Shown piece after piece: positions 7,981 to 16,052 of a DNA stretch of 64,000 nucleotides. The notes under the pieces were generated by a model. It was given only the letters and a program-made list of their open reading frames with translations. It made no database searches and was not told where the DNA came from. Made by a program: the position numbers and the translations under genes. The stretch is from the NCBI RefSeq assembly GCF_036241575.1, contig NZ_CP108455.1:496001-560000 (forward strand). The letters are read 5' to 3'. Source of the DNA: Streptomyces sp. NBC_01267 (GTDB lineage Bacteria > Actinomycetota > Actinomycetes > Streptomycetales > Streptomycetaceae). Every line of letters begins with the position of its first letter. The stretch's first letter is position 1.

Positions 7981-8762
7981 GTACGCAGGAGACCGCTCAG
8001 GGCGCGGAGACCGGCGTCACCCGCGCCGAGTACTGCGTCATCGCCTGCGCCGAGGCGTGGCGGGGTGACGGCGAGGTGCTGGCCAGCCCGATGGGCACCG
8101 TGCCGTCGGTCGGCGCCCGGCTCGCCAAGCTGACCTTCTCGCCCGATCTGCTGCTCACCGACGGCGAGGCCCTGGTGATCGGTGATGTACCGGCGATCGG
8201 CGCGCAGCCGGAGACCGTCGAGGGATGGCTGCCCTACCGCAGGCATCTGGCCATGGTCGCCGGCGGCAAGCGGCACGTCATGATGGGCGCCAGCCAGCTG
8301 GACCGGCACGGCAACCAGAACATCAGCTGCATCGGCGACTGGAAGCAGCCGGCCCGCCAGCTGCTGGGCGTGCGCGGCGCGCCGGTCAACACCATCAACA
8401 ACCCGACGAGTTACTGGATCCCCCGGCATTCTCCCCGGGTGTTCGTCGAGAAGGTCGACATGGTCAGCGGCGTCGGGCACGACCGCGCCGCCGCGGCCGG
8501 TCCGTCCGCGACCCGGTTCCACCAGCTCCGCCGGGTCGTCACGGACCTGGCGGTGCTGGACTTCGAGACCCCCGGACGGACCCTGCGCGTCAGGTCCCTG
8601 CACCCGGGGGTGAGCGCCGCGCAGGTGCGGGAGGCCACCGGCTTCGAGCTCCCGGTCCCGGACGACGTCCCCCGTACCCGCGAGCCGAGCGCGGAGGAGC
8701 TCCGGCTGATCCGTACGGTCATCGACCCGCGGGGCCTGCGCAACCGCGAGGTGCGGACGTGA
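7977..8762 (+). CDS. ipdB: ring-cleaving hydrolase beta subunit IpdB (CoA-transferase fold)
   Basis: Beta subunit of IpdAB, 261 aa. It has the beta CoA-transferase fold (LLLTDGEALVIG near 59-70, GKRHVMMGASQLDRHGNQN near 97-115, VFVEKVDMVSGVGH near 154-167). It starts with ATG at 7977 within the ipdA stop (ATGA), and its own stop overlaps ipdC as GTGA. The unbroken chain of 4-nt overlaps in echA20-ipdA-ipdB-ipdC indicates one transcript with coupled translation. Confidence 0.9.
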   Translation: MSTQETAQGAETGVTRAEYCVIACAEAWRGDGEVLASPMGTVPSVGARLAKLTFSPDLLLTDGEALVIGDVPAIGAQPETVEGWLPYRRHLAMVAGGKRHVMMGASQLDRHGNQNISCIGDWKQPARQLLGVRGAPVNTINNPTSYWIPRHSPRVFVEKVDMVSGVGHDRAAAAGPSATRFHQLRRVVTDLAVLDFETPGRTLRVRSLHPGVSAAQVREATGFELPVPDDVPRTREPSAEELRLIRTVIDPRGLRNREVRT

Positions 8763-9853
8763 GCGGGAGCGGATTCACGCTGTCCACCCGGCTCACCGAG
8801 CTGGTCGGCGTCCGCCATCCGATCGTCCAGACGGGCATGGGGTGGGTGGCGGGCCCCCGGCTGGTGTCGGCGACGGCCGATGCGGGGGCGCTGGGCATCC
8901 TCGCCTCCGCGACCATGACCCTGGAGCAGCTGCGCTCCGCGGTACGCGAGGTGAAGTCCCGGACCGACCGTCCTTTCGGCGTCAACCTCCGGGCGGACGC
9001 GGGCGATGCGGCGGAGCGGGTGGGCGTCATCATCGACGAGGGTGTGCGGGTCGCGTCCTTCGCGCTGGCGCCGTCCGAGGCGCTGATCGGGCGGCTGAAG
9101 GACGCGGGTGTCGTCGTGATCCCGTCGATCGGCGCGCGCCGCCATGCGGAGAAGGTCGCGGCGTGGGGCGCCGACGCGGTCATCGTGCAGGGCGGCGAGG
9201 GCGGCGGGCACACCGGCGAGGTGGCCACCACCGTGCTGCTGCCGCAGGTCGTCGACGCGGTCGGGATTCCGGTGATCGCCGCGGGCGGCTTCCGGGACGG
9301 GCGGGGTCTCGTCGCTGCGCTGGCGCACGGGGCGGCGGGGGTCGCCATGGGCACCCGCTTCCTGCTCACCTCGGACAGCACGGTGCCGGACGCCGTGAAG
9401 GCGGAGTACCTCGCGGCGGGCGTCAAGGACATCACCGTCACCACCAAGGTCGACGGCCTTCCGCACCGGATGCTGCGGACACCCCTGGTCGCGGCGCTGG
9501 AGCGCTCGGGCCGCCCGGCCGCGCTGGTGCGGGCGCTGCGGCACGCCGCCGGCTTCAAGGCGCACTCCGGGCTGAGCTGGGCCGGAATGGTCCGTGACGG
9601 CCTCGCCATGAAGCACGGCAAGGATCTGACGTGGAGTCAGGTACTGCTGGCGGCCAACACCCCGATGATGCTGAAGGCCTCGATGGTGGACGGCCGCCCG
9701 GATCTGGGGGTGATGGCCTCGGGCCAGGTCGCCGGCCTGATCGACGACCTGCCCTCCTGCGCCGAACTCGTCGACCGGATCATGGCCGAGGCCCAGGACA
9801 CGCTGAGCTCCCTCGCCGCGCTGGGCGCGCCCTCGGCGTCCCGGGCAGGCTGA
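8759..9853 (+). CDS. ipdC: IpdC, nitronate-monooxygenase-family reductase of the HIP-CoA pathway
   Basis: FMN-dependent TIM-barrel protein of 364 aa. The family signature is visible as HPIVQTGMGWVAGP near residue 20, VIVQGGEGGGHTG near 142-154, IAAGGFRDGRGLVAALAHGA near 174-193 and GVAMGTRFL. Nitronate-monooxygenase relatives placed right after ipdAB act as flavin-dependent reductases of the hydroxylated HIC-CoA intermediate. The nitro-alkane activity is therefore not expected here. GTG start at 8759 inside the ipdB stop. It ends the operon, and a strong hairpin follows 17 bp later. Confidence 0.88.
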   Translation: MSGSGFTLSTRLTELVGVRHPIVQTGMGWVAGPRLVSATADAGALGILASATMTLEQLRSAVREVKSRTDRPFGVNLRADAGDAAERVGVIIDEGVRVASFALAPSEALIGRLKDAGVVVIPSIGARRHAEKVAAWGADAVIVQGGEGGGHTGEVATTVLLPQVVDAVGIPVIAAGGFRDGRGLVAALAHGAAGVAMGTRFLLTSDSTVPDAVKAEYLAAGVKDITVTTKVDGLPHRMLRTPLVAALERSGRPAALVRALRHAAGFKAHSGLSWAGMVRDGLAMKHGKDLTWSQVLLAANTPMMLKASMVDGRPDLGVMASGQVAGLIDDLPSCAELVDRIMAEAQDTLSSLAALGAPSASRAG

Positions 9854-9870
9854 GCCCCCTCCGGGCGAAC

Positions 9871-9918
9871 CGCCCGCGCCCTTCCCGGTACCGTCGAGTG
9901 CCGGGAAGGGCGCGGGCG
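9871..9918. terminator. bidirectional hairpin terminator between ipdC and fadA6
   Basis: A perfect 18-bp stem (9871-9888 and 9901-9918) with a 12-nt loop stands between the convergent ends of ipdC (9853) and fadA6 (9956), so it can stop both operons. Confidence 0.85.
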
Positions 9919-9955
9919 TTGGTGTGCATCAGGTCCTGTCCGGCGGCCTGCGCCG

Positions 9956-11113
9956 TCAGAGGCGTTCGATGATGGTGACGTTGGCCTGACCGCCGCCCTC
10001 GCACATCGTCTGCAGCCCGTACCGGCCGCCGGTGCGCTCCAGTTCGTGCAGCAGGGTCGTCATCAGTTTGGTGCCGGTCGCGCCCAGCGGGTGGCCGAGC
10101 GCGATGGCGCCGCCGTTGACATTGACCTTCTCCGGGTCGGCGCCGGTCTCCTTCAGCCAGGCCAGCGCCACGGAGGCGAAGGCCTCGTTGATCTCGACCA
10201 GATCGATGTCGGCGATCGTCAGACCGGTCTTCTTCAGCGCGTGGGCGGTGGCCGCTATGGGCGCGGAGAGCATCCGGATCGGGTCCTCGGCGCGTACGGA
10301 GAGATGGTGGATGCGCGCCCGCGGCGTCAGCCCGTGGTCGCGGACGGCCTGTTCGGAGGCGATCAGCATGGCCGAGGCGCCGTCCGAGACCTGCGAGGAG
10401 ACAGCCGCGGTCAGCCTGCCGCCGTCCACGACGGGCTTGAGCCCGGCCATCTTCTCCAGTGAGGTGTCCCGGCGCGGGCCCTCGTCCACGGTGACGTCCC
10501 CGTACGCGACGGTCTCCCGGGCGAAGCGGCCCTCGTCGATGGCGCGCGCGGCGCGCTGGTGCGAGCGGAGCGCGAACTCCTCCATGTCCCGGCGGGAGAT
10601 GTTCCACTGCTCGGCGATCATCTCGGCGCCGTGGAACTGGTTGACCGGCTGGTCGCCGTAGCGCGCCCGCCACCCGACGGACCCGGCGTACGGGCCTTCG
10701 GTGAGCCCGAGCGGCTCGGCCGCCTGCCGGCTGGCGAAGGCGATCGGGATCATCGACATGTTCTGCGTGCCGCCCGCGACGACCAGGTCCTGGGTGCCGG
10801 AGAGCACGCCCTGGGCGGCGAAGTGGACGGCCTGCTGGGAGGAGCCGCACTGCCGGTCGACGGTCACACCCGGCACCTCTTCGGGCAGGCCGGCGGCCAG
10901 CCAGCAGGTCCGCGCGATGTCACCCGCCTGCGGGCCCACCGTGTCGAGGCAGCCGAACACGACGTCCTCCACGGCGGACGGGTCGATGCCGGTGCGCTCC
11001 ACGAGCGCACCGAGCACATGCGCGCCGAGGTCGGCCGGGTGAACGGCGCTGAGCCCGCCCTTGCGCCGGCCGACCGGGGTACGTGCCGCTTCGACGATGT
11101 AGGCCTCAGCCAT
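9956..11113 (-). CDS. fadA6: acetyl-CoA acyltransferase FadA6 (thiolase)
   Basis: Thiolase of 385 aa that, in the KstR2 regulon, cleaves the 3-oxoacyl-CoA formed after the last ring is opened, releasing acetyl-CoA. Catalytic residues are visible: Cys89 in DRQCGSS, His341 in GHPLG and Cys371 in CEGGG. ATG at 11113 has GGAGGAG 5 nt upstream. It is the third gene of the minus-strand unit ipdF-kstR2-fadA6, but a 12-bp hairpin in the 83-bp gap after kstR2 may lower or separate its expression. Confidence 0.9.
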   Translation of the reverse strand: MAEAYIVEAARTPVGRRKGGLSAVHPADLGAHVLGALVERTGIDPSAVEDVVFGCLDTVGPQAGDIARTCWLAAGLPEEVPGVTVDRQCGSSQQAVHFAAQGVLSGTQDLVVAGGTQNMSMIPIAFASRQAAEPLGLTEGPYAGSVGWRARYGDQPVNQFHGAEMIAEQWNISRRDMEEFALRSHQRAARAIDEGRFARETVAYGDVTVDEGPRRDTSLEKMAGLKPVVDGGRLTAAVSSQVSDGASAMLIASEQAVRDHGLTPRARIHHLSVRAEDPIRMLSAPIAATAHALKKTGLTIADIDLVEINEAFASVALAWLKETGADPEKVNVNGGAIALGHPLGATGTKLMTTLLHELERTGGRYGLQTMCEGGGQANVTIIERL

Positions 11114-11153
11114 GACTGCTCCTCCATGCGGAACCTGGTAGGGGTAGGGCCTC

Positions 11154-11188
11154 CCGTCCGGGCCGGGCTCGCGGGGTCCGGCCCGGAC
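11154..11188 (-). terminator. hairpin between kstR2 and fadA6
   Basis: A perfect 12-bp stem (11154-11165 and 11177-11188) with an 11-nt loop starts 8 bp after the kstR2 stop and ends 40 bp before the fadA6 start. It may be a terminator, an attenuator or an RNA-processing structure that sets different levels of regulator and thiolase. Confidence 0.6.
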
Positions 11189-11196
11189 GGAAGACG

Positions 11197-11823
11197 CTAT
11201 GTGTCCTGCGGGGGCCCGGAGGCGATGCCGTCCAGCACCATCGCCAGGTACTGGCGGGCGATCTCCTCGGGGCTGTGCTGTCCGCCCGGCCGGTACCAGC
11301 TCGCGGCGACCCAGACGGTGTCGCGGACGAAGCGGTAGGTGAGGCGGATGTCGAGATCTGAGCGGAAGGCCCCGTCGGCCACGCCGCGTTCGAGCGTGCC
11401 GAGCCATGCCTTCTCGAACTTCTCCTGCGAGTCGGCGAGATAGCCGAAACGGGGCTGGATCGAAAGGTACTTGGACTCCTTCTGGTAGATGGCGACGGCG
11501 GCGCGGTGCCTGTCGATCTCCCGGAAGGACTCGGTGACCAGGTCTTCGATGGTCTGCCTGGGGCTCTGCCCGGCGGCGAGGACTGCGTCGTAACGGGCCC
11601 ACAGCTCGTCCAGGAAGGTGCTCAGGATCTCGTCGAGCATCGACTCCTTGGAGTCGAAGTGGTAGTAGAGGCTGCCGGCCAGGATCCCGGCCTCGTCCGC
11701 GATCTTCCGCACCGTGGTGGCGTTGTAGCCCTGCGCGGCGAACACCTCGGCGGCGGTGGACAGCAGCTCCCGGCGCCGCGCGGGCGACGGGCTCATCGTG
11801 GTCTTCTTCTTGGCTGTAGGCAC
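11197..11823 (-). CDS. kstR2: TetR-family repressor KstR2
   Basis: Repressor of the HIP-degradation genes, relieved by HIP-CoA in mycobacteria. It is 208 aa. The HTH at about 20-62 (ATTVRKIADEAGILAGSLYY) and the ligand domain (RFVRDTVWVAASWYRPGG at about 165-182) follow Mtb KstR2 almost word for word. The GTG at 11823 gives the longest form; ATG at 11796 is a possible alternative that would remove a Lys-rich tip. It is co-transcribed with ipdF (21-bp gap). Two matching operators, at 6309-6325 and 12730-12746, fit autoregulation plus control of echA20-ipdABC and of the echA13-like/fadE operon. Confidence 0.9.
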   Translation of the reverse strand: MPTAKKKTTMSPSPARRRELLSTAAEVFAAQGYNATTVRKIADEAGILAGSLYYHFDSKESMLDEILSTFLDELWARYDAVLAAGQSPRQTIEDLVTESFREIDRHRAAVAIYQKESKYLSIQPRFGYLADSQEKFEKAWLGTLERGVADGAFRSDLDIRLTYRFVRDTVWVAASWYRPGGQHSPEEIARQYLAMVLDGIASGPPQDT

Positions 11824-11844
11824 ACGTCCATTGTCGTTCCCCGC

Positions 11845-12630
11845 TCAGGCGTGCTGGCTGCTGACCGACACGGTCTCGCCGGTCATGTACGACGAGTAGC
11901 CGCTGGCCAGGAAGACGATGACGTTGGCGATCTCCCACGGCTCGGCGTACCGGCCGAAGGCCTCGGCCTCGGTCAGCCGCTCCAGCAGTTCGGGCGTGGT
12001 GACCTTCACCAGGTGCGGATGCATGGCGAGGCTCGGCGAGACGGCGTTGACGCGTACGCCGTACTCCGCGGCCTCGACGGCGGCGCACCGCGTCAGCGCC
12101 ATCACGCCGGCCTTGGCCGCCGCGTAGTGGGCCTGCCCGCGCTGGGCGCGCCAGCCCACCACCGAGGCGTTGTTGACGATGACGCCGCCTGCGCCGGACC
12201 GCTTCATCCGGCGCAGCGCGGCGCGGGTGCAGCGGAAGGTGCCGTTCAGGGTGACGTCGATGACCTTGTCCCACTGGGCGTCGGTCATCTCGACCAGGTC
12301 CGCGGTGCCGCCGAGACCCGCGTTGTTGACGACGAGGTCGAGCCGCCCGTGTCGTTCCTCCGCGAGGTCGAGGAGGGCGGCGACCTGTTCCTCGTCGGTG
12401 ACGTCGCAGGGCACCCCGGCGACCCGGTCCGCACCGAACTCCTCGGCCAGCGCCTGCACCGTCTCCGCCAGCCGGCGTGCGTGGCTGTCGCCGAGGACGA
12501 CGCGGGCCTCCTCCTCCAGGAATCTGCGCGCGGTCGCGCCGCCGATCCCGGCGCCCGCGGCGGCGGTGATCACGGCGGTACGGCCGGCGAGCAGCTGGTG
12601 CCCGGGGAGGTACTTCGGGGGCTGGTTCAC
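11845..12630 (-). CDS. ipdF: IpdF, SDR dehydrogenase of the HIP-CoA pathway
   Basis: Short-chain dehydrogenase of 261 aa that oxidises the 5-hydroxyl of the HIP-CoA intermediate. Features are the cofactor motif TAAAGAGIG at 22-30, NNAGLGG at 102-108, VNNASVVGWRAQ at 152-163 and catalytic Tyr169/Lys173 in YAAAK. It also has the C-terminal SSYMTGETVSVSSQHA, all as in Rv3559c, which is 262 aa. The GTG at 12630 has an AGGTGGG site. A longer frame that starts at 12738 would begin inside the operator and is rejected. It is the first gene of the unit ipdF-kstR2-fadA6. Confidence 0.9.
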   Translation of the reverse strand: MNQPPKYLPGHQLLAGRTAVITAAAGAGIGGATARRFLEEEARVVLGDSHARRLAETVQALAEEFGADRVAGVPCDVTDEEQVAALLDLAEERHGRLDLVVNNAGLGGTADLVEMTDAQWDKVIDVTLNGTFRCTRAALRRMKRSGAGGVIVNNASVVGWRAQRGQAHYAAAKAGVMALTRCAAVEAAEYGVRVNAVSPSLAMHPHLVKVTTPELLERLTEAEAFGRYAEPWEIANVIVFLASGYSSYMTGETVSVSSQHA

Positions 12631-12729
12631 GGCTGCCCACCTGGGACAGGTCCTGCTGATGCGGTCCGCGGCCGGGCGGGGTTCCCGGTGCCGTATTCCT
12701 CGACGCTGCTCATGGCCGTAGGTTAACCT

Positions 12730-12746
12730 ACCAAACACTTGTTAGG
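12730..12746. promoter_or_regulatory. KstR2-type operator in the ipdF / echA13-like divergent region
   Basis: CCAAACACTTGTTAGG (12731-12746) is the reverse-complement counterpart of the site at 6309. On the other strand it fits the recalled KstR2 motif AnCAAGnnCTTGnT at 11 of 12 defined positions. It lies 14 bp before the plus-strand echA13-like start and 100 bp before ipdF, so one bound dimer could control both directions. Confidence 0.82.
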
Positions 12747-12759
12747 GAAGGAGTCGCCG

Positions 12760-13611
12760 ATGACCGCCGATCACCAGCCGTCCGTGGTGCGTTACGAGCG
12801 GCAGGGCCCGGTCGCCCTCGTCACCATGAACCGCCCGGACTACCGCAACGCCCAGAACTCCGCGATGACCTACGCCCTCGACCGCGCCTTCTACCGCGCG
12901 GCCGACGACAGCGAGGTCAAGGCCGTCGTGCTGGCCGGCGCGGGCGAGCACTTCTCCGCGGGCCACGACATCGGCACGCCGGAGCGCGACGCCCACCTGC
13001 CCTTCGACCGCACGGCGGGTCTCTGGTGGGACCACTCGGACAAGACCGGGGCCGAGAGCCGTTTCGCCCGGGAGTCCGAGGTCTACCTGGGCATGTGCCG
13101 ACGGTGGCGCGAGCTGCCGAAGCCGATGATCGCCTCCGTACAGGGGGCCTGCGTGGCCGGCGGTCTGATGCTCGCCTGGATCTGCGACCTGATCGTCGCC
13201 TCCGAGGACGCCTTCTTCGCGGACCCGGTCGTGCGGATGGGCATCCCGGGTGTCGAGTACTTCGCCCACCCGTGGGTGATGCCGCCACGCATCGCGAAGG
13301 AGTTCCTCTTCACCGGGGAGCGGATGAGCGCCCGCCGTGCCTACGAGCTCGGCATGGTCAACCGCGTCGTGCCCGGCACCGAACTCACCGCCCGCACCCA
13401 TGAACTGGCCTCCCGGGTCGCAGAGATGCCGCGGATGGGCCTGGCCCTGGCCAAGCGCGCGGTCAACCAGGCCGAGGACCTCCAGGGCCTGCACACCGGC
13501 CTGGACTCGGTCTTCGGTCTCCACCACCTGGCCCACGCGCACAACGCCGAGACCGCGGCCGACTCCCTCGGCGGTATGGACATCGGCGCGATGAAGAAGG
13601 CGGGACGCTGA
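12760..13611 (+). CDS. enoyl-CoA hydratase/isomerase, EchA13-like
   Basis: Crotonase-fold protein of 283 aa with FSAGHDIGTPERD near residue 67 and ACVAGGLMLAWICDLIVAS near 130-148. The insert with paired Trp residues (GLWWDHSDKTG) sets it apart from EchA20. It is followed with a 1-bp overlap by two acyl-CoA dehydrogenase genes, the same gene order as Rv1935c-Rv1934c-Rv1933c (echA13-fadE17-fadE18) in M. tuberculosis. It likely hydrates the enoyl-CoA made by the dehydrogenase pair. ATG at 12760 follows GGGAAGGAG. The operator just upstream places it under KstR2. Confidence 0.85.
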   Translation: MTADHQPSVVRYERQGPVALVTMNRPDYRNAQNSAMTYALDRAFYRAADDSEVKAVVLAGAGEHFSAGHDIGTPERDAHLPFDRTAGLWWDHSDKTGAESRFARESEVYLGMCRRWRELPKPMIASVQGACVAGGLMLAWICDLIVASEDAFFADPVVRMGIPGVEYFAHPWVMPPRIAKEFLFTGERMSARRAYELGMVNRVVPGTELTARTHELASRVAEMPRMGLALAKRAVNQAEDLQGLHTGLDSVFGLHHLAHAHNAETAADSLGGMDIGAMKKAGR

Positions 13612-14783
13612 TGGACCTCGACTTCACCACCGAGGACGACGCCTTCCGGGCCGAGGCCCGCGACTGGCTCGCCGCGCACGTCCCGGCCCGCCCGCTGCCC
13701 TCCCTGGAGACGTCCGAGGGCTTCGCCGCCCACCGCGCCTGGGAACGCACCCTGTCGACGGGCCGCTGGTCGGCGGTCTCCTGGCCCGTGGAGCAGGGCG
13801 GCCGGGGCGCGTCGATCCTGCACTGGCTGATCTTCGAGGAGGAGTACTACGCGGCGGGGGCACCGGGCCGCGTCAGCCAGAACGGCATCAACCTCCTCGC
13901 CCCCACCCTCTTCGAGCACGGCAGCCCCGAGCAGCGGGCCAGGATCCTGCCCGCGATGGCGAGCGGTGAGGTGATCTGGGCGCAGGCCTGGTCCGAGCCG
14001 GAGTCCGGGTCGGACCTGGCGTCGTTGCGTTCCACCGCCGTGCGGGTGGCAGGCGGCTGGCTGCTCAACGGCCAGAAGGCCTGGTCGTCGCGGGCCGCCT
14101 TCGCCGACCGCGCCTTCGGGCTCTTCCGCAGCGATCCCGGGGCGGACCGGCCGCACCGGGGCCTCACCTATCTGATGTTCCCGCTCGACGCGAAGGGCGT
14201 GACCGTACGACCCGTCGGCCGCCTCGACGGGAAGCCCGCCTTCGCCGAACTCTTCCTCGACGACGTCTTCGTCCCCGACGAGGACGTCATCGGCGAGCCC
14301 GGCCGCGGCTGGCAGGTGGCGATGAGCACCGCGGGGAACGAACGCGGTCTGACCCTGCGCAGCCCCGGCCGGTTCACCGCCGCGGCCGAGAAGCTCACCG
14401 CCCTCTGGCGGGACGAGGCCGACCCCGCGGACACCGCGCTGCGCGACCGGGTGGCCGACGCCGTGATCCGCTCCCGCGCCTATCGGCTCTTCACCTACGC
14501 CAACGCCTCGCGCATCGCCGCGGGCGCCTCCATCGGCGCCGAGTCCAGCCTGAACAAGGTCTTCTGGTCGGAGCTGGACATCAGCCTGCACGAGACGGCG
14601 CTCGATCTGCTGGGCCCGCGCGGCGAGCTGTCCGACGAGGCCGGGGAGGCCCCCGCCGACGGCAGTTGGGCCGACGGATACACCTTCTCGCTGGCCGGCC
14701 CCATCTATGCGGGCACCAATGAGATCCAGCGCGACATCATCGCCGAGCGGCTGCTGGGCCTGCCGAAAGGACGCCGGTCATGA
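13611..14783 (+). CDS. acyl-CoA dehydrogenase, FadE17-like subunit
   Basis: FAD enzyme of 390 aa that desaturates an acyl-CoA, probably as one half of an alpha2beta2 complex with the next gene. It has the WSEPESGSDLASL block at 127-139, the NGQKAWSS block at 153-160 and the FAD/dimer motif GTNEIQR at 368-374. The usual MCAD-type catalytic Glu before GTNEIQR is Ala here; Glu244 in NERG matches the base position of isovaleryl-CoA-type enzymes, so the active site is probably intact. Start overlaps the hydratase stop (TGATG); end overlaps the next gene as ATGA. Confidence 0.87.
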   Translation: MDLDFTTEDDAFRAEARDWLAAHVPARPLPSLETSEGFAAHRAWERTLSTGRWSAVSWPVEQGGRGASILHWLIFEEEYYAAGAPGRVSQNGINLLAPTLFEHGSPEQRARILPAMASGEVIWAQAWSEPESGSDLASLRSTAVRVAGGWLLNGQKAWSSRAAFADRAFGLFRSDPGADRPHRGLTYLMFPLDAKGVTVRPVGRLDGKPAFAELFLDDVFVPDEDVIGEPGRGWQVAMSTAGNERGLTLRSPGRFTAAAEKLTALWRDEADPADTALRDRVADAVIRSRAYRLFTYANASRIAAGASIGAESSLNKVFWSELDISLHETALDLLGPRGELSDEAGEAPADGSWADGYTFSLAGPIYAGTNEIQRDIIAERLLGLPKGRRS

Positions 14784-15853
14784 AGTTCCTGCTGGACGAC
14801 GAGCAGGCCGAGTTCGGGCGGACCCTGGACCGCATGCTGACGGCCGCCGACACCCCCGCGGCCGTACGCGCCTGGGGCGACGGCGACACCGGCCGGGGGC
14901 GCGCCCTGTGGGCCCGGATCGCCGAGGCGGGAGTGTTCGCCCTGGCCGTACCCGAAGCGCAGGACGGCATGGGGCTGCTGCCCGTCGAACTCGCCGTGTC
15001 CTTCGTCGAACTGGGGCGGCACGCGGTGCCGGGGCCGCTCGTGGAGAGCGTCGCGGCCGGTGTGCTCCTCGGCGGTCTGGCCGAGCGCGGAGACACCGCC
15101 GCGGCAGACGCGTGGTTGCCCCGGATCGCCTCCGGGCAGGCCATGGTGTCCCTGGCGCTGGCGGAGGGCGGGCCGTACGCCCTGGACGCGGACGCGGCCG
15201 ACGTCACCTTCGTGGTGACCGGCGCCGACGCGCCCGGAACCGCCGAACTGCGAACGACCGCCGGACACGGGCCTGTTCAGCCTTCGCTCGACCCGGCGCG
15301 GCGCCTCGCCCGCCCGCTGCCCGGCACCGGTGCGACGCTCGCCATCAGCCCGGCCGTCGAGGCGGCGGCCACGGCCGCCGCCGACTGGGCCGCGTTCGCC
15401 ACCGCCGCCCAGACGCTGGGGGTCGGCCTCGCCCTGGTCGAGAGGACCGTCGCCTACGCCAAGCAGCGCACCCAGTTCTCCACCACCATCGGCGCCTTCC
15501 AGGCCGTCAAGCACCGGCTCGCGGACGCCCTCATCGGCCTGGAGTTCGCCCGTCCGCTGGTGCACGGCGCTGCGGTGGCCCTGTCCGGGAAGTCGGCCGA
15601 CGCCGGGGCGGAGATCGCCGCCGCGAAGGTGGCGGCGGGCGAAGCGGCGTACGCGGCGGCCCGTACCGCCCTGCAACTGCACGGCGCCATCGGCTACACC
15701 GCCGAGTACGACCTGTCGCTGTGGATCCGCAAGGCCCGCGCGCTGCGCTCGGCCTGGGGCACACCGTCCGCCTGCCGGGCCCGGGTGCTCGCCGGTCCGG
15801 TCGCCCCCTCTCCGGGAGTCTCCCCCGCGACCGGCCCCGCGCAGGTGCCGTAA
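14780..15853 (+). CDS. acyl-CoA dehydrogenase, FadE18-like subunit
   Basis: Acyl-CoA dehydrogenase-fold protein of 357 aa lacking the GTNEIQR motif and a catalytic Glu. It keeps the QRTQFSTTIGAFQAVKHR block near 232-249 and LQLHGAIGYTAEY near 297-309. Such degenerate subunits pair with a complete partner in heterotetrameric steroid FadEs. The 4-nt overlap with the upstream gene gives equal synthesis, as expected for a complex. The substrate is not readable; a HIP-CoA derived intermediate is inferred from the operon. Confidence 0.85.
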   Translation: MKFLLDDEQAEFGRTLDRMLTAADTPAAVRAWGDGDTGRGRALWARIAEAGVFALAVPEAQDGMGLLPVELAVSFVELGRHAVPGPLVESVAAGVLLGGLAERGDTAAADAWLPRIASGQAMVSLALAEGGPYALDADAADVTFVVTGADAPGTAELRTTAGHGPVQPSLDPARRLARPLPGTGATLAISPAVEAAATAAADWAAFATAAQTLGVGLALVERTVAYAKQRTQFSTTIGAFQAVKHRLADALIGLEFARPLVHGAAVALSGKSADAGAEIAAAKVAAGEAAYAAARTALQLHGAIGYTAEYDLSLWIRKARALRSAWGTPSACRARVLAGPVAPSPGVSPATGPAQVP

Positions 15854-15887
15854 CCCTCCCTCCGGACACCGGACTTGAGGCGACGAA

Positions 15888-15935
15888 CGACGGGGGCCGG
15901 ATGCCCGCCGACCGGGACGGCACCGGCCCCCGTCG
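15888..15935 (+). terminator. hairpin after the echA/fadE operon
   Basis: A perfect 13-bp stem (15888-15900 and 15923-15935) with a 22-nt loop lies 35 bp after the last operon stop. Confidence 0.6.
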
Positions 15936-16052
15936 CCAGCGGACCGGGCGGCTTTCGCGCGCCTTCGTCCCGTTTCGTGCGGGTTCCTGGCATGATCCGA
16001 CTCTTCGTCGGTGGCCACGGACGGAACCACCCCGGGCAGCAGGGAGCAGCAG

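Noticed and set aside
7096..8762. 3-oxoacid (succinyl) CoA-transferase subunits
   Set aside because: Fold matches, but gene order echA20-ipdA-ipdB-ipdC, the KstR2-type operator and the close similarity to IpdA/IpdB point to the ring-cleaving hydrolase.
11114..12640. Upstream extension of the fadA6 frame to about 12640
   Set aside because: The extra 500 codons are Arg/Gly-rich and antisense-frame shadows of kstR2 and ipdF. The thiolase starts cleanly at the ATG 11113 with a good ribosome site.
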